Part shown: positions 17,714 through 26,569 of the stretch, in pieces
Layout: each line of letters opens with the position of its first letter
How positions within the stretch are numbered: position 1 is the stretch's first letter
Assembly (NCBI RefSeq): GCF_039521325.1
Contig: NZ_BAAACD010000010.1
DNA from: Clostridium_X cadaveris
Lineage (GTDB): Bacteria > Bacillota > Clostridia > Clostridiales > Clostridiaceae
DNA: 64,000 nt
Direction: 5' to 3' (one strand)
Notes under the pieces: model-generated
What the model saw: only the letters and a program-made list of their open reading frames with translations
Database searches by the model: none
Told to the model about the DNA's origin: nothing
Translations under genes and position numbers: made by a program

Positions 17714-18862
17714 ATGTCAAGCTTACCAGAGAAATTTAATGAATTCAGCGAGGCTAGGAAAAATGGATTTATAAGGGCAAAGGAATTAAAAGATCAAGGA
17801 AAGCATATAATAGGAACATTTTGCACTTACACTCCAAATGAAATTATGCATGCAGCAGGTCTTTATCCAGTATCTTTATGCGGTATGAGCGAAGAGCCTA
17901 TTCCTGATGCAGAAAAGCATCTCCCTAAAAATCTATGTCCACTTATAAAATCTAGTTATGGATTTGCTATAACAGATAAGTGTCCATATACTTATTTTGC
18001 AGATATGCTAATTGGAGAAACAACTTGTGATGGAAAAAAGAAGATGTATGAGCTATTAGGGAATATAAAAAATGTTCATGTAATGCAGCTGCCACAGGTA
18101 CAAAATAGTTTAACATCACTTAATATGTGGAAATCAGAGATTTTACGTCTTAAAGAAGTTTTAGAAAAAGAGTTTCAAGTTGAAATAACTGAAGAAAAAT
18201 TAAAAGAAGCAATAAAGCTTAAAAATGAAGAGAGAACTCTTTTAAGAAGTTTATATGAGCTTGGAAAGCTTGAACCTCCAGCAGTATCAGGTTACAATAT
18301 GTTCAAGATTTTGGAAAGTACGCAATTTACCTTTGATAAAAAAGAACAAAATAAAAACATAAAGGATACTGTTGAAAAAATAAAAACAGAATATGAGAGC
18401 GGTGTTAGACCTGTATCAAAGGATGCAAAAAGAATACTTATAACAGGATGTCCAATTGGTGGAGTTGTAGATAAGATAGTAAAGACCATTGAGGAAAATG
18501 AAGGTGTTGTAGTATGTTTTGAAAATTGTGGCGGTGTTAAAGAGAAGATGAGGCTTGTAGATGAAACAAAAGAGCCCATCGAAGCTATAGCAGAAAAATA
18601 TCTCAGCATAGGATGCTCAGTCATGACACCAAATAATGAAAGATTAAACCTTATATCTCAGTTGATTGATGAATATAAGGTAGATGGAGTTATAGATGTG
18701 GTGCTTCAAGCCTGTCATACTTATTCCGTAGAGACAAAAAATATAAAAGACCTTGTTGCAAAGGAAAAAGAAATTCCATATATGGCTATCGAAACTGACT
18801 ATTCTCAATCAGATATAGGACAAGTCAAGACTAGAATAACTGCCTTTATAGAAATGCTATAA
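17714..18862 (+). CDS. Double-cubane cluster protein / 2-hydroxyacyl-CoA dehydratase-like subunit
   Basis: Single-subunit relative of the D component of 2-hydroxyacyl-CoA dehydratases (HgdB/YjiM family, 382 residues). Cysteines suited to iron-sulfur ligation occur at GTFCTYTPNEIMHAAGLYPVSLCG, NLCPL, DKCPYTYF and ETTCDGKK, and again in the C-terminal half (TGCPIGG, FENCGG, QACHTYS). A single subunit paired with one activase, and not an A/B heterodimer, matches the double-cubane cluster protein and its reductase. This is established for close relatives and inferred here. The start at 17714 is set by AGGAGGT six bases upstream; an in-frame start at 17684 has no ribosome site. A terminator follows. 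The physiological substrate is unknown. Confidence 0.85.
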   Translation: MSSLPEKFNEFSEARKNGFIRAKELKDQGKHIIGTFCTYTPNEIMHAAGLYPVSLCGMSEEPIPDAEKHLPKNLCPLIKSSYGFAITDKCPYTYFADMLIGETTCDGKKKMYELLGNIKNVHVMQLPQVQNSLTSLNMWKSEILRLKEVLEKEFQVEITEEKLKEAIKLKNEERTLLRSLYELGKLEPPAVSGYNMFKILESTQFTFDKKEQNKNIKDTVEKIKTEYESGVRPVSKDAKRILITGCPIGGVVDKIVKTIEENEGVVVCFENCGGVKEKMRLVDETKEPIEAIAEKYLSIGCSVMTPNNERLNLISQLIDEYKVDGVIDVVLQACHTYSVETKNIKDLVAKEKEIPYMAIETDYSQSDIGQVKTRITAFIEML

Positions 18863-18902
18863 TGCTAAAATATATATTAAATAATTGAATAAAATTGTGG
18901 AT

Positions 18903-18932
18903 AAAGGATAGAAAATTAAACTATCCTTTTTT
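18903..18932 (+). terminator. Intrinsic terminator
   Basis: AAAGGATAG (18903-18911) pairs with CTATCCTTT (18921-18929), followed by Ts. It ends the activase/double-cubane operon. Confidence 0.75.
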
Positions 18933-19017
18933 CTTAATTTAAAATTTGAAATAAGAAAAATTTAGAAATATAATATATTTTATAGGAGATTATAGACTAG
19001 AAAAGGAGAAATGAGAA

Positions 19018-20052
19018 ATGAATATAAATATGCAATATGTAACTGACTTAATGATTGATATTCTAGCTATACCAAGTCCAGGAGGAGATACTTATGACGG
19101 AATAGAAAGACTTAGAAAAGAGTTTGAAACCTTTGGTATAGATGTGAAAACTACCAACAAAGGTGCTATAATTGGAACTGTAGCTGGAGAAGATGATGAA
19201 AAGCAGGTTTTAATAGCTGCTCACGTTGATACTCTTGGAGCTATAGTAAAAGAGATAAAGCCTAATGGAAGATTAAAGCTTTCAAGTATAGGAGGTATAG
19301 CTTGGGGTTCTGTAGAAGGTGAAAATGTAACTATAAAAACTATAGATGGAGAAAAGTATACAGGAACTGTTTTGCCAGAAAAAGCTTCAATTCACATTCA
19401 CTCCGATGAAACGACGCTTATGGTAAGAAATGAAGACACCATGGAAGTTAGACTGGATGAGGACGTGCGTACAGCTGAAGACACTGAAAAGCTTGGAATA
19501 TCAGTTGGAGATTTTGTATCTTTTGATGTAAGAACGGTAATAACTGATAAAGGCTATGTAAAATCAAGATATCTTGATGATAAAGCTTGTGTAGCAGCTA
19601 TGTTTGGTGCTTTGAAATATATAAAGGAAAATAACCTTACTTTAAAACATACTACTCACTTTTTTATAAGCAACTATGAAGAAATGGGACATGGAGTTAC
19701 AGCTATACCAGAAAAGACAGCGGAGTTCTTAGCTCTTGATATAGGAACAGTAGGAAAGGGCCACACTTCAGATGAGCGTTGTGTAACTATTGTTGCAAAA
19801 GATAGTCGTACTCCTTATGATTTTGCTTTCAAAAAGAAACTTGTAAACTTAGCAAAAGAATCAGGAATTGATTATAAAGTTGATGTTCATTATAGATATG
19901 GATCAGATGCCAGTCTTTCAATGATGCAAGGAGTAGACACAAATTTTGCGTGTATAGGACCAGGAGTAGATGCAACACATCACTATGAGAGAACTCACCT
20001 AGATGGGATACTAAACAACGCAAAGCTAATTGTAGCATATCTAACAAAATAA
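19018..20052 (+). CDS. M42-family aminopeptidase
   Basis: Cytoplasmic dinuclear-metal aminopeptidase of the M42 (TET/FrvX/PepA-like) group, 344 residues. Metal ligands and catalytic residues are visible in order: AAHVDTLGAIV (His, Asp), RYLDDKACVAAM (bridging Asp), NYEEMGHG (catalytic Glu-Glu), LALDIGTVGKG (Asp) and the C-terminal His in GPGVDATHHYERTH. A PDZ-like insertion sits at about 70-175, as in TET peptidases. AGGAG precedes ATG. It is monocistronic. Likely role is peptide turnover; it is sometimes annotated as an endoglucanase for historical reasons. Confidence 0.92.
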   Translation: MNINMQYVTDLMIDILAIPSPGGDTYDGIERLRKEFETFGIDVKTTNKGAIIGTVAGEDDEKQVLIAAHVDTLGAIVKEIKPNGRLKLSSIGGIAWGSVEGENVTIKTIDGEKYTGTVLPEKASIHIHSDETTLMVRNEDTMEVRLDEDVRTAEDTEKLGISVGDFVSFDVRTVITDKGYVKSRYLDDKACVAAMFGALKYIKENNLTLKHTTHFFISNYEEMGHGVTAIPEKTAEFLALDIGTVGKGHTSDERCVTIVAKDSRTPYDFAFKKKLVNLAKESGIDYKVDVHYRYGSDASLSMMQGVDTNFACIGPGVDATHHYERTHLDGILNNAKLIVAYLTK

Positions 20053-20063
20053 TAAGATAGATT

Positions 20064-20143
20064 AAAAGCCATAAGGATATGAATCGACCACCAAAAGTTA
20101 GACCAAAATCTAACGGATGGAAGGCGGGTTTTTATGGCTTTTT
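20064..20143. repeat. Nested hairpin terminator with possible insertion-sequence end
   Basis: The outer stem AAAAGCCATAA (20064-20074) pairs with TTATGGCTTTT (20132-20142) and ends in a T-run, so it works as a terminator for the peptidase gene. Inside it, GTTAGA (20097-20102) pairs with TCTAAC (20109-20114). The stretch TGAATCGACC...AAAAGTTAGACC (20079-20104) resembles the terminal repeats of IS3-type elements as I remember them. No transposase remains. Confidence 0.45.
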
Positions 20144-20217
20144 AAGCATTTTAAAATAATTATAATTTTTGAAAAATTCCCAACTTTTCGCCATTCACTC
20201 TTAACTCTTCACTAAAA

Positions 20218-21459
20218 TCAAATAATTGCTTTAAGGAATGTTATTGTAAAAGTAGAGCCAACATCCTTTACACTCTCTACTTTGATATATCCACCTTGGC
20301 TTTCGATTATAGATTTTGACATGGCAAGCCCAATACCTATACTGTCTGATTTTGAGGAGGTTGATCCTTTATAGAATCTTTCAAATATATGAGGAAGATC
20401 ATTAGGTGCTATACCTTCACCCTTATCTTTTATAATAATTTCGCTATATACATTTGTATCACAAATAGATATATCTATGCAGGAATTTTCGGCAGAATGC
20501 TCTAAGCAGTTTTTTAAGATATTTATAACAGCTTCTAGAGTCCATTCCTTATCGCCAACAAAGAAACCATGACCTTTTATGGAAATAGATTGGCTTTTCA
20601 TTTGCATAGTAGGCTTTAAAGAGTTGGAAGCACCGAGAACTATCTCTTTTAGATCTATATTAATCTTTTTAAAATCTATAGAACCAGCTTCAATTCGTGC
20701 TAGTTTTAGAAGACTTTTTATTAGAAAATCCATTCTCTCAAGTTGTAGACTGCATTTAGTTAGGAAATCTTCTCTAATATTAGGTTTCATATTGTTGTCA
20801 TCAAGCATCAAATCATTGAGCATTATAAGAGAGGTCATTGGCGTTTTTAGCTGATGAGATATATCTGTCATGGTAGTCTGAAGGAAAATCTTTTCCTTTT
20901 TCAATTTTTCTAAATTCTCCTTAACTATAGAGCTAAGCTTATTAAATTCCAGTCCAAGCCGACCTAGATCACCTTCTATATTTTCGTTAATTCTATTAGA
21001 AAAATCACCTTCTACAACTTTTTCAGCTGCATAACTAACTTTGTTTATAAAATCATATATTTCTTTAAGAGTCAGATAAATAAGTGCGGACAATAGTATT
21101 ATTGCAAAACCTAAAAATACATTAAAAGAGGTTAGGAGTTTTACCGAACTTTTATTGAAAAAAGGGTTTAAGATTATATCTATATTTTTATCAAAACCAT
21201 AATCTTTTAGAATGTTTTTACCAGCTTCTATATCATTAGGGCTTGGGGCATAAAGAAAGTTACTGACAAGGGATTTATCTAAATAAGGATTAGACGAGTA
21301 GAGCCTGCCTATAAAACCCTGTTGACTTTCTATAATATTATTGCTTATATTTTTCAAATTAACATAGGTTATTATATTTAAACCTAGAAAGAGTAAAAGG
21401 GATATTACCAAGAGTCTTAGAGAAAACTTCTTAAACTCTGGATTCTTAAAAACTTCCAT
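20218..21459 (-). CDS. Sensor histidine kinase
   Basis: Membrane sensor kinase of about 413 residues. Order: membrane segment near 10-30, extracytoplasmic sensor of roughly 85 residues, second membrane segment, HAMP linker (EKVVEGDFSNRINE), HisKA with the phospho-acceptor His in MTDISHQLKTPMTSL, and an HATPase domain with N box (NILKNCLEHSAE), DKGEGI and a G2 box (SIGIGLAMSKSI). The start at 21459 (MEVFKN) has AAGGAGG eight bases upstream; an earlier in-frame codon at 21477 does not. It overlaps the response regulator gene by 14 bases. The sensor domain is larger than in BceS-type kinases. Confidence 0.92.
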   Translation of the reverse strand: MEVFKNPEFKKFSLRLLVISLLLFLGLNIITYVNLKNISNNIIESQQGFIGRLYSSNPYLDKSLVSNFLYAPSPNDIEAGKNILKDYGFDKNIDIILNPFFNKSSVKLLTSFNVFLGFAIILLSALIYLTLKEIYDFINKVSYAAEKVVEGDFSNRINENIEGDLGRLGLEFNKLSSIVKENLEKLKKEKIFLQTTMTDISHQLKTPMTSLIMLNDLMLDDNNMKPNIREDFLTKCSLQLERMDFLIKSLLKLARIEAGSIDFKKINIDLKEIVLGASNSLKPTMQMKSQSISIKGHGFFVGDKEWTLEAVINILKNCLEHSAENSCIDISICDTNVYSEIIIKDKGEGIAPNDLPHIFERFYKGSTSSKSDSIGIGLAMSKSIIESQGGYIKVESVKDVGSTFTITFLKAII

Positions 21460-22159
21460 TGTAATTGCCTCCTTCATTTACATCCCATTTATAGCCAATG
21501 CCTCTTACAGTAAGTATAAATTTAGGCTCTACAGGGTTACCCTCAATCTTTTCCCTAAGCCTTTTTATATAAACAGTGAGTGTATTGTCATTGACAAAAT
21601 CGCCTTGAAAATCCCAAAGGCTAGCCAATATCTGGTTTCTCGATAATACTGCTTTAGGATTTTTGCATAAAGTGAGAAGAAGCTTATACTCAAGAGTTGT
21701 CAGCATCAAATCTTCACCATTTTTCGTAACTTTGCCATCTAAAGTAAATACAGAAATATCATTAAAATTCAATACAGCATTATTTTTCTCGCTGCTAATA
21801 CCACGACGTCTAAGCACCGCATTTATTCTTGACATGAGCTCCTTTAGTCTAAATGGTTTTGATATATAATCATCACCACCTAAGTCAAGGCCCATTACAA
21901 CATTAACCTCGTCATCTAACGCTGTTAAAAAGATTATAGGAATATCTGATTTTTCTCTTACTTCCTTGCAAAATTCATAGCCGTTTCCATCAGGAAGCAT
22001 GACATCTAAAAGCATAAGGTGAAAATCCTCATTTCTCAAAGTATTTCGAGCTTCCTCCAGTGATTTTGCTTCCCTAACTAAGAAGCCTTCCTGCTCCAAG
22101 CTATATTTAATCCCTAAGATTATTGTGCTGTCATCTTCTATAACTAAAATTTTATTCAT
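21446..22159 (-). CDS. OmpR/PhoB-family response regulator
   Basis: DNA-binding regulator of about 237 residues. The receiver has acidic residues in VIEDD, the phospho-acceptor Asp in LMLLDVMLPDGNGYEF, and the conserved Thr and Lys in IIFLTALDDE and DYISKPF. The C-terminal winged helix is recognised by TLEYKLLLTLCKNPKAVLSRNQIL and VNDNTLTVYIKRLREKIE. I chose the ATG at 22159 (MNKILVIEDD) with TTGGAG nine bases upstream; the in-frame TTG at 22174 lacks a ribosome site. It forms an operon with the kinase. A perfect palindrome 82 bases upstream recurs before the ABC transporter at 29180, marking that transporter as a likely target. Confidence 0.94.
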   Translation of the reverse strand: MNKILVIEDDSTIILGIKYSLEQEGFLVREAKSLEEARNTLRNEDFHLMLLDVMLPDGNGYEFCKEVREKSDIPIIFLTALDDEVNVVMGLDLGGDDYISKPFRLKELMSRINAVLRRRGISSEKNNAVLNFNDISVFTLDGKVTKNGEDLMLTTLEYKLLLTLCKNPKAVLSRNQILASLWDFQGDFVNDNTLTVYIKRLREKIEGNPVEPKFILTVRGIGYKWDVNEGGNYNGSF

Positions 22160-22240
22160 ATCATCAATCTCCAATTAATCATAGTATCATTACTTTAATT
22201 CTATAAGAAAAGCCATATTAATACTACGGGGTAGAGGAAA

Positions 22241-22258
22241 TATGACTAAATTGTCATA
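22241..22258. promoter_or_regulatory. Palindromic operator upstream of the two-component operon
   Basis: TATGACTAAATTGTCATA has perfect 6-bp arms. The core TGACTAAATTGTCA differs by one base from TGACTAAACTGTCA at 29085-29098. On the minus strand a -10-like TTATAG (22201-22206) lies about 46 bases downstream of its centre. Autoregulation by the adjacent response regulator is inferred. Confidence 0.6.
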
Positions 22259-22456
22259 TAGCTTCGTGATTTAATAAAATAAGCAAAGGGACATAGGTGT
22301 TGGGAATTTCTTTATAGAATTTTTCTGAAAAATGCTATAATAAACGATATAATATAAGTATTGTTGTAGAAAAAGTGAGAATTAGAATATAAAAGTTATA
22401 GAACTATTAAAATTTAATGATGAGAATTTGAAATATATTAAAAGAGAGGGGTTTAT

Positions 22457-24367
22457 ATGCTAAGTAAAAGGCAGAAAAAAATTATAATGCTTATGAGTGA
22501 AAATAGAGATTGGATTATAGGAAGAGAACTAGCTAAACTACTTGGTGTATCTGACAGAACTGTTCGAAATGATATCGCAGGCATTAATAATTTTTACAAA
22601 GATGTATTAATAGAATCTAATATAAGACAAGGGTACAGAATTGATGAATACAAGATTCGGAGCTTAAATATAGAGGTAAATGAAATCATACCTCAAACTT
22701 CTGAAGAACGCTGTGCCTATATAATTCAAGAACTTCTTTTTGGAAAGAATAACATAAATCTTGTACTTCTTCAGGAAAAAATTTTTATATCTGAGTCTTC
22801 TCTTGATAATGATATAAAAAAAATTAGAAAACTTTTAGAAAAGTATCCAAGCTTAAAACTTACAAGACGTAGTAACTATATTGAACTTATAGGAAGTGAA
22901 GAGGAAAAGAGAAGCCTTTATAAAAATTTGCTGGCAGACGAAACTAAGGGGAATTTTCTAAACTTAAATAAGCTTGCATCACTGTTTAGGGATTTTGACT
23001 TGATAATGGTGAAGAAGATTTTAGAGGAAACATTAAAAGAATATCATTATCATGTAAGGGAACTTGTTATTCCAAGGCTCATGATGCACATAGGAATAAC
23101 CATAGAAAGAATGATACGGTATAACTTTATAAAAACGGATAGAGGAAATGATGAATTAAAGAATAGTGTGGAATATGAAATCGCTCAGAGATTTTTTTAT
23201 AAGGTAGCATCTGAAATAAATATAAAGGTTGTTGAAGATGAAGTTGTTTTATTTGCTTTACTTCTTTTAGGGAAAAAAGGAACAAACTATTCTAATGAAA
23301 TTGTAAAAGAGAAGATAGATTATTCTGCTGCAGAGTTAGTTTTAAATATAATAGAAGATATAAAAGCCACTTTTGACATAGATTTTAGTGGTGATAATGA
23401 ATTTAAGGTAGGACTTGAAATGCACATAATGTCTCTTCTAGAAAGACATATTCATAATATCGAAGTAGATAATATGTATCTTCAGGAAATCAAACGTAAA
23501 TATCCTCTTATATTTGAAATGGGAGTTAGGGTATGCAAGCTTATGGAAGATCAGATACACATACGAATAAAGGAAAATGAAATATCCTTTATTGCACTCC
23601 ATTTGGGAGCTGCTTATGAAAGGGCAAATCTTAAATGCAAATATAAAGTGGTTATGATTTATCCATACAACCAGACATTGTCTGATTTATGCCTTCAAAA
23701 AGTCATGAATAGATTTAGTGATAGGATAGATATCATAGAATGTATGAATTTCTTTGAAGCATCGGCTGTAGAGGATTTAAAACCAGATCTGATTTTAACA
23801 ACACTACCTTTAGAGCATGATCTTGATATCTTAACTATAGAAATATCTTTGTTTGTTAATAATAAGGATGAGAGTAATATTTTTAAGGCACTGAATAGAT
23901 TGGATGAAATTCGATATAAAGACGATTTTGAATTCTTGATACTGAAACTTATAAAAAAGGAGTTTTTCTATACAGGCATACAAGTAGAAAGTCCTAAGGA
24001 AATAATCTCACAGATGTGTGATAAATTATATGACAAGGGATATGTTACGGGTGAGTTTAAGGAAAGCGTTATTCAAAGAGAGAACATTTCTGCCACATCC
24101 TTCGTCTATGGCTTTTCCGTTCCTCACAGCATTAATGGGCGAGCTGCCATACAATCAACTCTAAGCATTGCAATTCTTAACGATCCTATAAAATGGGGAG
24201 AATTTGATGTTCGATTTGTAATACTATTAGCCATAACCGAAGATAATCGTAAGATGCTCAGAATTTTCTTTGATTGGTTGAGCAGCATAATATCAAATTC
24301 TAGCAAATTTGCAACAATGCTTGAAGCAAAAAGCTATGAGGAATTCGTAGAAAACATTTTAAAATAA
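22457..24367 (+). CDS. PRD-containing PTS regulator (LicR/MtlR-like activator)
   Basis: Multidomain transcription activator of 636 residues controlled by PTS phosphorylation. Domains in order: HTH_11 with ELAKLLGVSDRTVRNDI (about 20-40), a Mga-like second HTH (about 75-165), PRD1 (about 180-290), PRD2 (about 300-400, with LHLGAAYERAN), a GAT/EIIB-like segment (about 405-490) and a C-terminal EIIA(Fru/Mtl)-like domain, whose phospho-His is probably in VYGFSVPHSIN. GAGAGGGG precedes ATG. It ends with its own terminator and lies just upstream of a complete Lac-family PTS, which it should activate. The 21-bp inverted repeat at 24442 is the natural target. Confidence 0.88.
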   Translation: MLSKRQKKIIMLMSENRDWIIGRELAKLLGVSDRTVRNDIAGINNFYKDVLIESNIRQGYRIDEYKIRSLNIEVNEIIPQTSEERCAYIIQELLFGKNNINLVLLQEKIFISESSLDNDIKKIRKLLEKYPSLKLTRRSNYIELIGSEEEKRSLYKNLLADETKGNFLNLNKLASLFRDFDLIMVKKILEETLKEYHYHVRELVIPRLMMHIGITIERMIRYNFIKTDRGNDELKNSVEYEIAQRFFYKVASEINIKVVEDEVVLFALLLLGKKGTNYSNEIVKEKIDYSAAELVLNIIEDIKATFDIDFSGDNEFKVGLEMHIMSLLERHIHNIEVDNMYLQEIKRKYPLIFEMGVRVCKLMEDQIHIRIKENEISFIALHLGAAYERANLKCKYKVVMIYPYNQTLSDLCLQKVMNRFSDRIDIIECMNFFEASAVEDLKPDLILTTLPLEHDLDILTIEISLFVNNKDESNIFKALNRLDEIRYKDDFEFLILKLIKKEFFYTGIQVESPKEIISQMCDKLYDKGYVTGEFKESVIQRENISATSFVYGFSVPHSINGRAAIQSTLSIAILNDPIKWGEFDVRFVILLAITEDNRKMLRIFFDWLSSIISNSSKFATMLEAKSYEEFVENILK

Positions 24368-24377
24368 ACTAAATTTT

Positions 24378-24414
24378 TAGCTTCATGAGTCTCAAGAAGG
24401 CCATGGAGCTTTTT
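24378..24414 (+). terminator. Intrinsic terminator of the PRD regulator gene
   Basis: AGCTTCATG (24378-24386) pairs with CATGGAGCT (24401-24409) with one G-U pair, followed by a T-run to 24414. Confidence 0.75.
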
Positions 24415-24441
24415 TATTATGTTAATCAGGTTATATAAATT

Positions 24442-24462
24442 ATTTCCTAAGTGTTAGGAAAT
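24442..24462. promoter_or_regulatory. Inverted-repeat operator of the PTS operon
   Basis: ATTTCCTAA (24442-24450) and TTAGGAAAT (24454-24462) are perfect 9-bp arms around GTG. A -10-like TATACT lies near 24495, so the repeat sits about 43 bases upstream, a typical activator position with no good -35 of its own. Binding by the adjacent PRD regulator is inferred. Confidence 0.6.
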
Positions 24463-24525
24463 CAATTTGAAGAAAAGACTATCTATGTAAATGTATACTA
24501 TAGATAACAGCTAGGAGGAGAGAAT

Positions 24526-24858
24526 ATGGAAAATTTAGAACTGATATGTTTTCAAATTATTTCATCTGTAGGGATGGCAAAAAGCAGCTATATTGAAGCA
24601 ATTCAAGAAGCTAAAAAGGGAGATTTTGAAAGAGCAAAGTCCTGTATAGAAGAAGGAAAGAAAGTTTTTGCACAAGGGCACAAGGCTCATGCTGAACTAA
24701 TCCAAATGGAGACAAGTGGAAAGGGAGTAACCCCTAATTTGATTCTATTACATGCAGAAGACCAGATGATGTCAGCTGAGACATGTAAGATATTGGCTGA
24801 AGAATTAATAGTAAGTTATGAGCGTATAACCGCTTTAGAAAAAAATAATTGCAGATAA
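24526..24858 (+). CDS. PTS EIIA, lactose/cellobiose family
   Basis: Soluble trimeric phosphocarrier of the Lac family, 110 residues. The phosphorylated His is in NLILLHAEDQMMSAET. The helical pattern (ICFQIISSVGMAKSSYIEAIQEAKKGDFERAK) is typical of LicA/CelC/ChbA. AGGAGG precedes ATG. It is first in a four-gene operon A-B-C plus the RarA-like gene. The family carries cellobiose, lactose or diacetylchitobiose. No phospho-glycosidase is in the operon, so substrate is not fixed. Confidence 0.93.
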   Translation: MENLELICFQIISSVGMAKSSYIEAIQEAKKGDFERAKSCIEEGKKVFAQGHKAHAELIQMETSGKGVTPNLILLHAEDQMMSAETCKILAEELIVSYERITALEKNNCR

Positions 24859-24873
24859 GAGAGGAGAATTAAG

Positions 24874-25197
24874 ATGAAGAAGGTTTATTTATTTTGTAGT
24901 GCAGGAATGTCTACAAGCATGTTAGCTGCCAATATGCAACAGGTTGCAAATCAACACTCATTAGATATTGAGGTACAGGCTTTTCCACATGATAAGTTAG
25001 GAGAAATAATATCAACACTTCATCCTGACTGTATACTTTTAGGGCCTCAAGTAAAGTACTTATATGATCAGACAATGAAAGAATTCGGAAATGCTGGAAT
25101 ACCTATAGCAGTAATTGATTCTGGTGATTACGGAATGATGAATGGAGAAAAGGTTCTAAAGTCAGCTGTAAAGCTTATGAGAGCAGCTGGAAAGTAA
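24874..25197 (+). CDS. PTS EIIB, lactose/cellobiose family
   Basis: Soluble EIIB, 107 residues. The phospho-Cys is C8 in VYLFCSAGMSTSML, followed by the P-loop-like AGMSTS. The region HPDCILLGPQVKYLYD is family-typical. It takes phosphate from EIIA and passes it to the sugar bound by EIIC. GAGGAG precedes ATG, and only 15 bases separate it from the EIIA gene. Confidence 0.94.
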   Translation: MKKVYLFCSAGMSTSMLAANMQQVANQHSLDIEVQAFPHDKLGEIISTLHPDCILLGPQVKYLYDQTMKEFGNAGIPIAVIDSGDYGMMNGEKVLKSAVKLMRAAGK

Positions 25198-25225
25198 AAA
25201 GTTTATTATAGAAAGGAAAATTGAT

Positions 25226-26569
25226 ATGAAAAAACTTACGGATTTTCTAGAAAAGTATTTATCGCCATTAGGTGCAAAGCTAGGTAATCAGCGTCATTTA
25301 CAAGCTTTAGCTAATGGTATGATGATGACACTGCCTTTACTTGTTATTGGTTCCTTATTTATGATGCTAAATAATCCGCCTATAAATCTTGAGACTGTAG
25401 ACATGGCCACATCAAATGTATTTATAAGATTTTTAATTAACTGGAAACAATGGGCTATGGCAAACAGTGAATGGATTTTAGCTCCATATAATATGACTTT
25501 TGGAATGCTTGGACTTATGACATCTTTCGCTGTATCATACTGCCTAGCAAAGAGCTATAAGATGAATGCAGCAGTTTCAGGTATAATGACAATGTCAGTA
25601 TTCTTATTAGTATGTTCAAAAGTGGTACAAGTACCAGCTGGAGAGGGAAGCATATCAGCTATAACATCACAGTATTTAACAAGTGATGGTATGTTTGTAG
25701 CATTAATTTTAAGCTTTGCTTGTGTGGAAATTACTCGTATGGTAGATAAGTTAGGAATCAAAGTTAAATTCCCATCTTCTGTACCAAGCATGGTTACTAC
25801 TTTTGTTAATTCTATATTGCCATTATTAATTAATATCATAATCATATACGGACTTAATTTAATATTAGTTTCTTCATTAGGAAAATCAATGCCAGAGGCT
25901 ATTATGAGTCTACTTACACCAGCTATTGAAGTTGGAAATAACATATGGGTTTATGCTGGAATAATAATGTTCTCAAACATATTATGGTTCCTTGGAATTA
26001 ATGGTACTTCAGTTGTATTTTCTATAGTATTTATGATAGGACTTGCAGGAACTGGAGCAAATGCAGAAATGGTTGCTCAAGGTTTAGCACCAACAAATGC
26101 TATGAATCTTCAGCTATTCCGTTATGCTATGCTTGGAGGAGCTGGAGGAACACTTGGTTTAATATTACTAATGTGGAAATCAAAATCTGCTAAATTAAAA
26201 TCATTAGCACGTATATCAATAGTTCCAGGCTTATGCTCTATAAATGAACCAATAACCTTTGGTGTGCCAATGGTTTATAACCCAATTATGGCTATACCAT
26301 ACATATTAACACCATCTATCTGTGTAGTAGCAGGTTACTATGCACAGGTATGGGGATGGATTACACCAGGATATATAGCAGACCCATCATTTATTCCCTT
26401 CTTTGTACAAGGATGGATGTCAGGTATGGATATAAAAAATGTACTTTTCATGTTCCTATGTATAGCATTTAGTGTGGTAATGTACTATCCATTCTTTAAA
26501 GCATATGAAAAAGTAGCAGTACAAAAAGAAATAGAAGAAGCAAAAGAGGAGGAGGAATTCGAATGGTAA
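25226..26569 (+). CDS. PTS EIIC permease, lactose/cellobiose family
   Basis: Sugar channel of 447 residues with about ten membrane segments. Family features include the N-terminal LEKYLSPLGAKLGNQRHLQALANGMMMTLPLLVIGS, the NILWFLGINGTSVVF segment, and the substrate-site motif SINEPITFGVPMVYNP. AGAAAGGA precedes ATG. Its last codons overlap the next gene's ATG by seven bases (ATGGTAA), so the following RarA-like protein is translationally coupled to it. Confidence 0.94.
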   Translation: MKKLTDFLEKYLSPLGAKLGNQRHLQALANGMMMTLPLLVIGSLFMMLNNPPINLETVDMATSNVFIRFLINWKQWAMANSEWILAPYNMTFGMLGLMTSFAVSYCLAKSYKMNAAVSGIMTMSVFLLVCSKVVQVPAGEGSISAITSQYLTSDGMFVALILSFACVEITRMVDKLGIKVKFPSSVPSMVTTFVNSILPLLINIIIIYGLNLILVSSLGKSMPEAIMSLLTPAIEVGNNIWVYAGIIMFSNILWFLGINGTSVVFSIVFMIGLAGTGANAEMVAQGLAPTNAMNLQLFRYAMLGGAGGTLGLILLMWKSKSAKLKSLARISIVPGLCSINEPITFGVPMVYNPIMAIPYILTPSICVVAGYYAQVWGWITPGYIADPSFIPFFVQGWMSGMDIKNVLFMFLCIAFSVVMYYPFFKAYEKVAVQKEIEEAKEEEEFEW

